NCBI GenBank assembly: GCA_945952105.1
Contig: CAMFGZ010000002.1
Span: 1-64,000 of the forward strand
Direction of reading: 5' to 3'
From: an uncultured Rhodospirillaceae bacterium
GTDB taxonomy: Bacteria; Pseudomonadota; Alphaproteobacteria; Reyranellales; Reyranellaceae
Length of the DNA stretch: 64,000 nt
This document shows positions 9,021 through 17,381 of the stretch, piece by piece. The translations under genes and the position numbers were made by a program. The notes beneath the pieces are model-generated. The model worked only from the letters and a program-made list of their open reading frames with translations. It was not told the origin of the DNA and did not search any database. Numbering within the stretch: the first letter of the stretch is position 1; the number at the start of each line of letters is the position of its first letter.

Positions 9021-12000
9021 ATGCCCCTCGCGGTGACCCTGGACGACAAGTACATCCTCGAACGTGGACGCGTTTACCTGACCGGGACGCAGGCTCTGGT
9101 GCGCCTCCCGATGATGCAGCGCCAACGCGACCTCGCGGCCGGTCTGAATACCGGCGGCTACATCTCCGGTTATCGCGGCTCGCCGCTGGGCGGCTTCGAC
9201 CAAGCCCTGTGGCAGGCCAAGAAGTTCATCAAGAAGAGCCACATCGAGTTCCAGCCGGGCACCAACGAGGACCTGGCGGCCACCGCCCTGTGGGGCACCC
9301 AGCAGATCCATCTCTATCCCGGCGCGCGCTACGATGGCGTGTTCGGCATGTGGTACGGCAAGGGCCCGGGTGTCGACCGCTCGGGCGACGTCTTCAAGCA
9401 CGCCAACTATGCCGGCACCTCGAAGCATGGCGGCGTCGTGGCCCTGGCGGGCGACGACCATATGGCGAAGTCCTCGACCGTGGCGCACCAGAGCGAGCCC
9501 GCCTTCATGTCGGCCGGCATGCCGGTCATCCACCCGGCCGGCGTCCAGGAATATCTCGACTGGGGCCTCCACGCCTTCGCGATGTCGCGCTATTCGGGCC
9601 TGTGGGTCGCCTTCAAGGTGCTCAGCGAGACGGTCGACAGCTCGGCCTCCGTCTACATCGACCCGCACCGGGTCGAGATCCACACCCCCACCGATTTCGT
9701 CCTGCCGCCCGATGGCGTGCACATCCGCTGGCCCGACGATTGGTTGGGCCAGGAACGCCGCGTCGTCACGGTGAAGCAGCCCGCCGCGCTGGCCTACTGG
9801 CGCGCCAACCGGCTCGACCGGCTGATGCTGGGCCGCCCCGACGCCCGCTTCGGCATCGTGACCGTCGGCAAATCCTATCTCGACGTGCGCCAGGCGCTGG
9901 ACGAGCTGGGACTCAGCGACGAGGAGGCCGAGCGCCTCGGCCTCGCCATCTACAAGGTCGGCCTGGTATGGCCGCTGGAGACCGAGGGCGCCACCGCCTT
10001 TGCCGCGGGCAAGCGCGAAATCCTCGTCATCGAGGAGAAGCGCAACCTGATCGAGCAGCAGCTCAAGGACGCGCTGTTCAACGCCCCGGCCGACCGCCGC
10101 CCCGTCGTGGTCGGCAAGACCGACGAGCGCGGCCAGATGCTGCTCAAGACCGACGGCGAGCTGACGCCCTTCGAGATCGCCTCGGCGATCGTCGCGCGCT
10201 TCGGTCTCGAGTCCTTCAGCAGCCGCACGAAGGAGCGCTTCGAGGCGCTGAAGCGCCGCGCCGGCCGCCAGGTGCGCAACGAGGCCGGCCTCGCCCGCGT
10301 CCCCTATTTCTGCTCCGGCTGCCCGCACAACAGCTCGACCAAGGTGCCCGACGGCTCGATGGCGATGGCCGGCATCGGCTGCCATACGCTGGCCATCGGC
10401 ATGGAGCGCAACACCAAGACCTTCACCCACATGGGCGCCGAGGGCGCGCCGTGGGTCGGCGCCAGCCACTTCACCGACATGCCGCACGTCTTCCAGAACC
10501 TGGGCGACGGCACCTATTTCCATTCGGGCTATCTCGCGATCCGTCACGCGGTCGCGACCAACACCAACATCACCTACAAGATCCTCTACAACGACGCCGT
10601 CGCCATGACCGGCGGCCAGCCGCACGACGGCAACGTCCATCCCTGGACGATCAGCCAGCAGGTGTACGCCGAGGGCGTGCGCCGCATCGCGCTGGTGAGC
10701 GACGATCCCGACAAATATCCGGTCGGCACCGAATGGGCGCCGCATGTCAGCTTCCATCACCGCGACCAGCTCGACGAAGTGCAGCGCGAGTTGCGCGAGT
10801 ACAAGGGCGTGTCGGTCCTGATCTACGACCAGACCTGCGCCGCCGAGAAGCGCCGCCGCCGCAAGCGCGGCACCTTCCCCGATCCCAACAAGCGCGTCTT
10901 CATCAACGAGGCGGTGTGCGAGGGCTGCGGCGACTGTTCCGTGAAGTCGAACTGCCTCTCGGTTGTGCCGGTCGAGACCGAATTTGGCCGCAAGCGCGCC
11001 ATCGACCAGTCGTCCTGCAACAAGGACTTCTCCTGCCAGAACGGCTTCTGCCCCTCCTTCGTGAGTGTCGAGGGCGGATCGCTGAAGAAGGGCAAGGCCG
11101 TCGCCGCGAAGAAGGCCAACGCCGCCACGGCGCCCGAGCCCGAGATGCCGGCCGCGCCGGCCCTGCCGTCGGTCGAGGACAAGCCCTACGGCGTCCTCAT
11201 CACGGGCATCGGCGGCACCGGCGTCGTCACCATCGGCGCCATCATGGGCATGGCCGCCCATATCGAGGGCAAGGGCGCGACCGTGCTCGACCAGCTCGGC
11301 ATGGCGCAGAAGGGCGGCGCGGTGATCAGCCATGTCCGCATCGGCGCCAGCCCCGAGGCGCTGCACGCCGTGCGTCTGGCCGCCGGCGGCGCCAACGTGC
11401 TGCTGGGTTGCGACCTGGTCGTCAGCGCCAGCCCCAACGCGCTGGCGGCCCTGGAGCCCGGCGTCTCGCATGCCGTGGTCAACACGCACGAGACCATTAC
11501 CGGCGAGTTCACGCGCCATCCCGACCTCGCCTTCCCGGCCAACACGCTGAAGCTCTCGGTCGAGGCCGCGGCCGGCGCCGACGGGGTCGAGTTCCTCGAC
11601 GCCACCGGCATCGCCACGGCGCTGATGGGCGATTCGATCGCCACCAACATGTTCGTGCTGGGCTATGCCTACCAGAAGGGCCTGATCCCACTCGCCCACG
11701 ACTCGATCGAGCGCGCCATCGAGCTGAACGGCGCCGCCGTGCCGATGAACCTCGCCGCCTTCCGCTGGGGCCGCCGCGCCGCCCACGACCGCGCCGCCGT
11801 CGAGAAGCTGGTCGCGCCGAAGGAGACGAAGGCCAACGTGGTCGCCTTCACGCGCAGCCAGCCGAAGACGCTCGACGAGATCGTGGCCTCGCGCACCAGA
11901 CACCTGACCGCCTACCAGAACTCCGCCCTCGCCCAGCGCTACAAGGCGCTGGTCGACAAAGTCCGCGCCGCCGAGGCGAAGACCGGCCTCAAGGGCCTCG

Positions 12001-12521
12001 CCGAGGCCGTCGCGCTCTATTACGCGAAGCTCCTTTCCTACAAGGACGAGTACGAGGTCGCGCGCCTCTACAGCGAGGCCGCCTTCCAGGCAGGCCTCAA
12101 CAAGCAGTTCGAGGGCGACTACAAGCTGAAGTTCCACCTCGCCCCGCCGCTCTTCTCCAGCCGCGACCCGCAGACCGGCCAGCTCCTCAAGCAGGAATTC
12201 GGCGCCTGGATGCTTCCGGCCTTCCGGATGCTGGCCAAACTCAAGGGCCTGCGCGGCACCGCGTTCGACGTCTTCGGCTACACCGAGGAACGCAAGACCG
12301 AGCGCAAACTGATTGCCGATTACGAAACGCTGATCGCCGAACTGCTGGCCGGCCTTTCAGCCCAGAACCACGCGCTGGCGATCAAGCTCGCCTCGATCCC
12401 GGATGACATCCGCGGCTACGGCCACGTGAAGGACGCGCATCTGGAGAAGGCGAAGAAGAAAGAAGCCGACCTGCTCCACCAGTGGCGCAACCCGGAGGCG
12501 ATGAAGGCGGCTGCGGAGTGA
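9021..12521 (+). CDS. fused indolepyruvate:ferredoxin oxidoreductase
   Basis: Cytoplasmic ThDP- and FeS-dependent enzyme that oxidatively decarboxylates aryl (or branched-chain) 2-oxo acids to acyl-CoA with ferredoxin as acceptor. The 1166-residue chain fuses the IorA-like and IorB-like parts. The N-terminal pyrimidine-binding region is followed by a PP/Mg region (GIGCHTLAIGM, DGTYFHSG, ILYNDAVAMTGGQ). A cysteine cluster NEAVCEGCGDC/KSNC/SSCNKDFSCQNGFC comes next. The C-terminal gamma-type domain begins GVLITGIGGTGVVTIGA. This single-chain form is common in aerobic proteobacteria. RBS GGAGG sits just upstream of the ATG. The antisense strand is also open over most of its length, an artefact of high GC. 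Confidence 0.95.
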   Translation: MPLAVTLDDKYILERGRVYLTGTQALVRLPMMQRQRDLAAGLNTGGYISGYRGSPLGGFDQALWQAKKFIKKSHIEFQPGTNEDLAATALWGTQQIHLYPGARYDGVFGMWYGKGPGVDRSGDVFKHANYAGTSKHGGVVALAGDDHMAKSSTVAHQSEPAFMSAGMPVIHPAGVQEYLDWGLHAFAMSRYSGLWVAFKVLSETVDSSASVYIDPHRVEIHTPTDFVLPPDGVHIRWPDDWLGQERRVVTVKQPAALAYWRANRLDRLMLGRPDARFGIVTVGKSYLDVRQALDELGLSDEEAERLGLAIYKVGLVWPLETEGATAFAAGKREILVIEEKRNLIEQQLKDALFNAPADRRPVVVGKTDERGQMLLKTDGELTPFEIASAIVARFGLESFSSRTKERFEALKRRAGRQVRNEAGLARVPYFCSGCPHNSSTKVPDGSMAMAGIGCHTLAIGMERNTKTFTHMGAEGAPWVGASHFTDMPHVFQNLGDGTYFHSGYLAIRHAVATNTNITYKILYNDAVAMTGGQPHDGNVHPWTISQQVYAEGVRRIALVSDDPDKYPVGTEWAPHVSFHHRDQLDEVQRELREYKGVSVLIYDQTCAAEKRRRRKRGTFPDPNKRVFINEAVCEGCGDCSVKSNCLSVVPVETEFGRKRAIDQSSCNKDFSCQNGFCPSFVSVEGGSLKKGKAVAAKKANAATAPEPEMPAAPALPSVEDKPYGVLITGIGGTGVVTIGAIMGMAAHIEGKGATVLDQLGMAQKGGAVISHVRIGASPEALHAVRLAAGGANVLLGCDLVVSASPNALAALEPGVSHAVVNTHETITGEFTRHPDLAFPANTLKLSVEAAAGADGVEFLDATGIATALMGDSIATNMFVLGYAYQKGLIPLAHDSIERAIELNGAAVPMNLAAFRWGRRAAHDRAAVEKLVAPKETKANVVAFTRSQPKTLDEIVASRTRHLTAYQNSALAQRYKALVDKVRAAEAKTGLKGLAEAVALYYAKLLSYKDEYEVARLYSEAAFQAGLNKQFEGDYKLKFHLAPPLFSSRDPQTGQLLKQEFGAWMLPAFRMLAKLKGLRGTAFDVFGYTEERKTERKLIADYETLIAELLAGLSAQNHALAIKLASIPDDIRGYGHVKDAHLEKAKKKEADLLHQWRNPEAMKAAAE

Positions 12522-12566
12522 GGGGGAGTCCCACCACCACTATTGGCCATTGAGGGATAAGCAGAA

Positions 12567-13148
12567 GTGTCCACTGATTTCTTTTCGTTACTCGAAGAGA
12601 AAGACTTCGACTTTATCTCTCCGAAATTTCGACCTTTTCTTCGTCATGAACGCCCTCCAGCTTCATGGACGCAGACAACCGCATTTTATGCTTACGGATA
12701 CCGAAACGCTTTCGAGCAAATAGTCGTTTCTCTTATTCGACAGTGGCCAAACCGCGACTACTTGCTGATGCCTGCATTCAGCCTTGCTCGACATTCTGTC
12801 GAACTCCACCTTAAGGAGGTGATTGCTCGGTACAGTGAAGCGACCGGCGTTGACGCGGACACGTCGCGACGACACGACCTGCTGGGTCTGTGGAAGCTTG
12901 CCTACGCCGCTGTAGATTCTAGTGTCGGCATTTCCCCGGAAGACAGTTGGCCGATCTATTGCGGTCAACTTGTGAAGCACTTGCATGATGTCGACCCTAA
13001 CGGACAGAAGTTCCGCTACCCTCACGACAACAACGGCAAGGTCCACAAATATACCCGCGTCGAATTAGTCGATCTCGCGAAGGCGCACTGGCATATCACT
13101 AACTGGTGTGATGCGTGCACTGACACACTGGACGCGGGGCAGCCCTGA
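12567..13148 (+). CDS. HEPN-like protein of unknown function
   Basis: A 193-residue product with a GTG start. Its middle reads FSLARHSVELHLKEVI then RRHDLLGLW and, later, FRYP. This is the arrangement seen in HEPN-type helical domains, including a possible R-x5-H pair at Arg75/His81. HEPN proteins are often RNases or nucleotidyltransferase partners in toxin-antitoxin and defence settings, but this one is not assigned. Its base composition is visibly more AT-rich than its neighbours, and it sits tail-to-tail against a PIN toxin, so it was probably acquired horizontally. No partner MNT-domain gene is seen beside it. Confidence 0.65.
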   Translation: MSTDFFSLLEEKDFDFISPKFRPFLRHERPPASWTQTTAFYAYGYRNAFEQIVVSLIRQWPNRDYLLMPAFSLARHSVELHLKEVIARYSEATGVDADTSRRHDLLGLWKLAYAAVDSSVGISPEDSWPIYCGQLVKHLHDVDPNGQKFRYPHDNNGKVHKYTRVELVDLAKAHWHITNWCDACTDTLDAGQP

Positions 13149-13155
13149 CGGCCCG

Positions 13156-13593
13156 CTACATACGTGGGCCTGTACCGCGGATCATCGGAGACAACACCCG
13201 GATGTGCCCGACATGCGTCCCATGGTCGGCCGCCGCTTGGCCGAATCGGGCGTCGGCGGTGACGACATAGGTCCCCAAGCGTTTCGCGAGCGCCAGGTAG
13301 AGACAGTCGTAGACCGGGTGATTGAGTTGGAGGGCAAGGCGCATTGCCTCCGGAAGGTCCTGCTCCAGCGGGACGCTCGCGACCGGCGCTTTCGTGAGTT
13401 CGGTCAGGCGCTCCGCGGCCTCCGCCGACGTCAGTTCCCGGCGAACCGATCGGCGCCACAGAGCGTTCGCGGCCTCCAATAACCATAGCGAGGGCGCGGC
13501 CAGATCCATTTCCAGCAACTCTTCGGCGGCGTCGCTCCCTGGCTCGTCCAATACCCATTTCAACGCGATCGAGGCGTCAACGACGATCGTCAT
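13156..13593 (-). CDS. VapC/FitB-type PIN-domain toxin
   Basis: Predicted Mg-dependent ribonuclease toxin. The 145-residue product shows the PIN acidic residues in order: Asp6 in MTIVVDASIALKW, Glu near residue 40 (LLEAANALWR), Asp near 95 (YDCLYLALA) and Asp near 113 (VTADARF). The ATG overlaps the TGA of the upstream RHH antitoxin (ATGA), the standard coupled toxin-antitoxin order. Known members cleave tRNA or rRNA; the target here is unknown. Confidence 0.9.
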   Translation of the reverse strand: MTIVVDASIALKWVLDEPGSDAAEELLEMDLAAPSLWLLEAANALWRRSVRRELTSAEAAERLTELTKAPVASVPLEQDLPEAMRLALQLNHPVYDCLYLALAKRLGTYVVTADARFGQAAADHGTHVGHIRVLSPMIRGTGPRM

Positions 13594-13823
13594 CGCGAGT
13601 CGCGATCCTCGCGGATGAGATCGGCCGAATCGCCTTGGATCCGCCCGGCGGTCTGGGCGCGCAGGCGCCCTGCCCGCTTACGGAACTCGTTGCGGCCGCT
13701 CCTCAGAGCTTCTTCCAGAATCAGGCGATGCTCGGCCTCCGCGCTACGACCGTGGGCGGCAGCCCGTTCCTTGAGCGCCAGGACGAGGGCTTCGGGGATG
13801 TCGCGGACCAGGAGCTGTGCCAT
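13590..13823 (-). CDS. FitA/VapB-type ribbon-helix-helix antitoxin
   Basis: A 77-residue DNA-binding antitoxin. The N-terminal strand AQLLVRDIPEALVLALKERAAAHGRSAEAEHR is a FitA-like ribbon-helix-helix. The C-terminal part is the expected toxin-wrapping tail. It precedes and overlaps the PIN toxin by 4 bp. A duplicated 8-bp palindrome lies 8 bases upstream of its start, consistent with autorepression by the toxin-antitoxin complex. Confidence 0.88.
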   Translation of the reverse strand: MAQLLVRDIPEALVLALKERAAAHGRSAEAEHRLILEEALRSGRNEFRKRAGRLRAQTAGRIQGDSADLIREDRDSR

Positions 13824-13829
13824 ATCGCG

Positions 13830-13849
13830 ATGATATCACATGATATCAT
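13830..13849. promoter_or_regulatory. predicted toxin-antitoxin operator (duplicated TGATATCA palindrome)
   Basis: The 8-bp perfect palindrome TGATATCA occurs twice, separated by CA, so the copies are spaced 10 bp (one helical turn) apart; the whole 20-bp block is itself almost palindromic. It lies immediately upstream of the RHH antitoxin ATG, where RHH dimers bind cooperatively to repress their own operon. It also sits in the shared upstream region of the divergent monooxygenase gene. Confidence 0.75.
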
Positions 13850-13943
13850 TGAGGCAAAAGATTTCGGGAGAATACCAGCAAGCGGCTGGAGGCAATTGCG
13901 TCCGCTCAAATTCGCGTCATGCTTTCCCGCGGAGGAACGCACC

Positions 13944-15173
13944 ATGAAATTCGGCATCTTCTACGAGCTGCAATTGCCCCGCCCGTGGGCGCCCGGCGAC
14001 GAGCATCGGCTCTATCAGAACGCGCTCGACCAGGTCGAGCTGGCGGACCGGCTGGGCTACGACCATGCGTGGCAAGTCGAGCATCACTTCCTCGAAGAGT
14101 ATTCCCACTCGCCCTCCCCTGAGTCGTTCCTCGCCGCAGCGAGCCAGCGGACGAAAAACATTCGTCTGGGCCACGGCATCTTCCAGGTGACGACCAACCA
14201 TCCGACGCGCGTCGCCGAGCGCGTGGCCTGTCTCGACCTGCTGTCGAACGGGCGCTGCGAGTTCGGCATGGGCGAGAGCGCCTCGATCACCGAGCTCGAA
14301 CCGTTCGGCGTCGACATGGAGAACAAGCGCGAGGTCTTCGAGGAAGCGGTCCGCGCCATCATGCCGATGTTCAAGGACGGGCCCAGCGAGCACCAGGGCA
14401 AGGTCTGGAACATCCCGCTGCGCATGGTCGTGCCGAAGCCGCTGCAGAAGCCGCACCCGCCGCTCTGGGTCGCCTGCTCGCAGCTGCAGACGCTGACCAA
14501 GGCCGGCGAATGGGGCATGGGCGCGCTGGGCTTCCAGTTCGTCTCGGCCGATGCCGCACACGCCTGGGTGCACGCCTACTACAACGCCTTCGTAAAGCGG
14601 CAGAAGAAGCTCGCCGACTATAAGACCAACCCGAACATCGCGCTGGTCAGCTTCTTCATGTGCGCCAAGACCGACGAGGAGGCGCGCGAGCGGGCCGACG
14701 GCGACACGTTCTTCCAGTTCGCGCTGCGCTTCTACGGCCAGTCGGCCGACAGGCGCCGCCCGGCCGCGGGCACGGTCAACATGTGGGACGAGTACCAGAA
14801 GTGGAAGAAGGCCAATCCCGAGCAGCATGCCGCGGCGCTGCGCGGCGGCCTGATCGGCTCGCCCGACACGATCCGGCGCAAGCTGAAGAAGTTCCAGGCC
14901 TCGAACATCGACCAGGTCGTGCTGCTGAACCAAGCGGGCAAGAACCGCCACGAGGATATCTGCGAATCGCTGGAGCTGTTCGCCAAGGAAGTGATGCCCG
15001 AGTTCCAGGGTGCCCATCCGGAGCTGCTGAAGTGGAAGGAGCGCGTCCTCAATCGCGACATCGAGCTCGAGGAGATCGACACGACGGCCTTCACCGACCG
15101 CTACGGCGGCACGATGAAGGGCATCGCGCCCGGGACCCAGGCGGCCACACAGGGCGTGCGCGCGGCCGAGTAA
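13944..15173 (+). CDS. LLM-class flavin-dependent monooxygenase
   Basis: Bacterial luciferase-like FMN-dependent monooxygenase. The 409-residue product begins MKFGIFYELQLPRPW and has the luciferase-fold pattern AWQVEHHFLEEYSHSPSPESFLAAASQRT and LGHGIFQVTTNHPTRVAERVA. The longer open frame upstream runs through the toxin-antitoxin promoter and lacks similarity. The ATG with GGAGG eight bases ahead is therefore chosen. Substrate unknown; length is typical for the alkanal/alkanesulfonate-type subgroup. Confidence 0.9.
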   Translation: MKFGIFYELQLPRPWAPGDEHRLYQNALDQVELADRLGYDHAWQVEHHFLEEYSHSPSPESFLAAASQRTKNIRLGHGIFQVTTNHPTRVAERVACLDLLSNGRCEFGMGESASITELEPFGVDMENKREVFEEAVRAIMPMFKDGPSEHQGKVWNIPLRMVVPKPLQKPHPPLWVACSQLQTLTKAGEWGMGALGFQFVSADAAHAWVHAYYNAFVKRQKKLADYKTNPNIALVSFFMCAKTDEEARERADGDTFFQFALRFYGQSADRRRPAAGTVNMWDEYQKWKKANPEQHAAALRGGLIGSPDTIRRKLKKFQASNIDQVVLLNQAGKNRHEDICESLELFAKEVMPEFQGAHPELLKWKERVLNRDIELEEIDTTAFTDRYGGTMKGIAPGTQAATQGVRAAE

Positions 15174-15492
15174 GAGGCACCCTGCCCTCCCACGGCCCGC
15201 TAGGGAGCCGCCGTCGGCCATCTCGCGGGCTGCCTGATCATGGCAGCCGATCCGCTGGTGGCGTGCGTCCTCTCGGCATTCAAAATGGCTGGCTGGCATA
15301 CATAGTTGCGTCGGTGCTGCGCGAAGCGTGTGAGCTGGAAGCTGCGCCGGTCGCAGCATGGTCACAGACGATGGTGCAGAAGACCAATAGGTTCGGAATC
15401 GAACCCCCATCCCGCAAACCGCAGCGCGGATGCGGCCTGTTGATCTTGCCCATTGGACGCGAATCCGCGTCTAGTGACGTCAGGGGAAGACG
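15174..15492. other. 319-bp intergenic region, no gene found
   Basis: No convincing open frame. It contains a perfect GACGCG-AATC-CGCGTC hairpin (15456-15471) and, on the minus strand around 15370-15455, a stretch with a T-loop-like GTTCGATTCC and a five-pair anticodon-arm-like hairpin that does not fold into a full tRNA. Nothing else is recognisable. Confidence 0.5.
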
Positions 15493-15783
15493 ATGTCACG
15501 CAGTCTGGACGCTCCACTCAGCCCTAACGAAGAAGTGACCTTGCGCCGCGTCGCGCTCGGCATCTCTCCGATGAAGGAACTCGCACCGCGCGACCTCACG
15601 CGCCTGACATCGCTGTCCCTCGTAGAGATCGATGCCGGTGTTCCCCGCCTCACCGAAGTCGGCCGCCAGCGCTATCGGGCCTTGCCGCGCGCCGGCACCG
15701 CCAGCGACATCTCCTCCTACGAGGCGATGATTGCGGCGGTCGGCGAACGCCTGCGCCGGAACGCGGGCAAGACCTCGGACTGA
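15493..15783 (+). CDS. small hypothetical protein
   Basis: A 96-residue basic protein that I do not recognise. It starts at an ATG preceded by GGGGAAG. The central part (VTLRRVALGISPMKELAPRDLTRLTSL) and LTEVGRQRYRALPR look like a short winged-helix-like or helix-turn-helix fold, but no family can be assigned. It precedes the PRC-barrel gene by 93 bp on the same strand. Confidence 0.55.
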   Translation: MSRSLDAPLSPNEEVTLRRVALGISPMKELAPRDLTRLTSLSLVEIDAGVPRLTEVGRQRYRALPRAGTASDISSYEAMIAAVGERLRRNAGKTSD

Positions 15784-15876
15784 CAGTCGGCACGGCATCC
15801 TTTTCGCGATCCGCGGCAACTGGCCGGGCGAACCTCGCGTTCCTGAGGCACCCCCAACCATTGAACGGAGAGAGCG

Positions 15877-16239
15877 ATGACCGACCTGTCCATCACGCCA
15901 AGAAACCTGATCGCCGCCGAGCGGGTCAACGGCACCGACGTCTACAATCTCCAGGGCGACAAGCTCGGTACCGTCGCGGACATCATGATCGACAAGGTGA
16001 GTGGACGCGCGATCTACGCCGTGATGTCGTTCGGTGGCTTCCTCGGCATCGGCGAGAAGCACCATCCCCTGCCCTGGTCGACGCTGAAGTATGACGAACG
16101 CCAGGGCGGATATGTCGTGGCCCTCGACAAGAAGGTTCTGGAGGGCGCGCCGACCTTCGACGATTCGGACAACTTCAGTTGGACGCCGGACTACGGCCGC
16201 CAGGTGGACAAGTACTACAACGTCCCGAGCTACTGGTAA
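15877..16239 (+). CDS. PRC-barrel domain protein
   Basis: A 120-residue soluble protein with a PRC-barrel beta fold: LIAAERVNGTDVYNLQGDKLGTVADIMIDKVSGRAIYAVMSFGG, then a loop GIGEKHHPLPWSTLKY. Stand-alone PRC-barrel proteins are widespread in alphaproteobacteria, often stress-related or near envelope genes; the role is not established. RBS GGAGAG precedes the ATG. A strong intrinsic terminator follows immediately after the stop. Confidence 0.88.
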   Translation: MTDLSITPRNLIAAERVNGTDVYNLQGDKLGTVADIMIDKVSGRAIYAVMSFGGFLGIGEKHHPLPWSTLKYDERQGGYVVALDKKVLEGAPTFDDSDNFSWTPDYGRQVDKYYNVPSYW

Positions 16240-16256
16240 GCCGCCTCAACGGAAAG

Positions 16257-16296
16257 CCGGCCGCTGCCTCGCGACGGGGGCAGTCGGCCGGTTTTT
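16257..16296 (+). terminator. rho-independent terminator after the PRC-barrel gene
   Basis: A GC-rich stem of about 12 pairs (CCGGCCGCTGCC against GGCAGTCGGCCGG, one bulged base), a roughly 10-nt loop, and a TTTTT run. It sits 17 bp after the stop codon and touches the end of the convergent lipoprotein gene. Confidence 0.85.
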
Positions 16297-16724
16297 CATG
16301 GAGTGACCTTCTGGCAGCCGGCACCTTGCCAGCGATAGCCCTGAGCCAATCCTCCGACCATGGTCCATTCCACGATACATCCCTGACGCACCAGCGTCGG
16401 CGGCATGCCACCCAATGGAATCCAGAGACCTCCGCCCCATCCCCAGCCCCAACCGCCGAAGCGCTGATACATCGGCGGCATGCCGGGATCGATATAGGAC
16501 GTGTCCCACTTCCATTGCAGGATCCTGGTGCCGTCCTCGAGCTGGTAGGTGTTATCCGGGATACGGCCCATGCTGCCGAGCAAGCCCGCCTCGGAGGCGC
16601 CGGACATCGCGCGTAGCTGATTGTCGAACACCGCCTCCCGCTCCGCCCGCGTCTCGCATCCCGCGAGGATCGTCACCGCGAGAAGGGAGACTGCAAAGGC
16701 CGGGAAAATTCGAGCGAGCCGCAT
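16296..16724 (-). CDS. lipoprotein, unknown function
   Basis: A 142-residue predicted lipoprotein: MRLARIFPAFAVSLLAVTILAGC gives a clear lipobox (LAGC, Cys23). The mature part contains EAVFDNQLRAMSGASEAGLLGSMG and a Gly/Trp-rich stretch GGWGWGWGGGLW, and ends with two Cys that could pair. The start was moved to the ATG before the signal peptide, excluding 17 upstream codons. It is the last gene of the alaS-led minus-strand cluster. Confidence 0.75.
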   Translation of the reverse strand: MRLARIFPAFAVSLLAVTILAGCETRAEREAVFDNQLRAMSGASEAGLLGSMGRIPDNTYQLEDGTRILQWKWDTSYIDPGMPPMYQRFGGWGWGWGGGLWIPLGGMPPTLVRQGCIVEWTMVGGLAQGYRWQGAGCQKVTP

Positions 16725-16744
16725 GGCCGACCTCCGCTGCCGTT

Positions 16745-17029
16745 CTAGCGGATGGCGCCCAGCGCGATCTTGCACTCGGTCGTGAGCTGGTTCGTTCGCT
16801 GGTCGTTACACGGCTTCTGGCGTTCGACCAGAACCGCCGACCAGTAGAAGACGAACACGCCCAGGATCCAGGCGGTGATCGACCAGCTCATGGCACTGTC
16901 GAGCCGCCGATGGAACGCGGGTGTCGCGCGCGCCGGCGCGGCCACGGAAACGGCGGTTCGCACCGCCATCAGCGTCAACGGGAAGGTCGCCGCACCGCAG
17001 GCCAGATAGAGCAGGACGACCTTGAGCAC
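16745..17029 (-). CDS. small two-helix membrane protein
   Basis: A 94-residue protein with a GTG start, two predicted transmembrane helices (residues about 4-24 and 47-67) and a C-terminal Cys-containing tail. Not assignable to a family. It lies 7 bp after the preceding lipoprotein gene and 20 bp before the next, so all belong to one transcript with alaS. Confidence 0.6.
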   Translation of the reverse strand: MLKVVLLYLACGAATFPLTLMAVRTAVSVAAPARATPAFHRRLDSAMSWSITAWILGVFVFYWSAVLVERQKPCNDQRTNQLTTECKIALGAIR

Positions 17030-17036
17030 GGCGACG

Positions 17037-17381
17037 TCACCAGGTCAGCTTGGGCATGGGGATGGGCCCGTTCTGCTTGGGAGCCCAGCCGCGCGCTTCC
17101 ATGCAACTGGCCATGGAGCGCTCGAAGTTGAACTTGTAGCCCTGGTTGGCCATATCGCTGTAGAGGCCTTGCTGGCCGTAGCGCTCGCGCTCGGCCGCGA
17201 AGGTGGCGCGGCGCTCATCGTCGATGTTGCGCTCCTGTTGCGCCTGCGCCCGCACCTGGGTGCGGCACAGCGACTCGTCGCGGGTGAACTGGTCGGCCGT
17301 CGCGCCGTCCTTGCTGAAGTCCTTCGGCGCGCAGGCCGACATCGCCGCCGCGGCGATCACGAGGGCGATGGCCGCTTTCAT
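17037..17381 (-). CDS. small lipoprotein, unknown function
   Basis: A 114-residue predicted lipoprotein with lipobox MSAC (Cys17), a charged helical middle rich in Arg/Glu/Gln, and a C-terminal [11 protein letters not shown] motif. That motif recurs in small envelope proteins with one conserved Cys pair. Its ATG overlaps the alaS stop as ATGA, so it is translationally coupled to alaS. Confidence 0.72.
   Translation of the reverse strand: MKAAIALVIAAAAMSACAPKDFSKDGATADQFTRDESLCRTQVRAQAQQERNIDDERRATFAAERERYGQQGLYSDMANQGYKFNFERSMASCMEARGWAPKQNGPIPMPKLTW

Noticed and set aside
8985..12137. Very long antisense open frame opposite the ferredoxin oxidoreductase
   Set aside because: It mirrors the codon periodicity of a high-GC gene, has a low-complexity Arg/Gly/Leu/Val-rich product and no recognisable domain.
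15370..15455. tRNA-like sequence on the minus strand
   Set aside because: It has a T-loop-like GTTCGATTCC and a five-pair stem with a seven-base loop, but the T stem has only two pairs, there is no D arm, position 33 is not T, and no acceptor stem forms. At most a decayed remnant.
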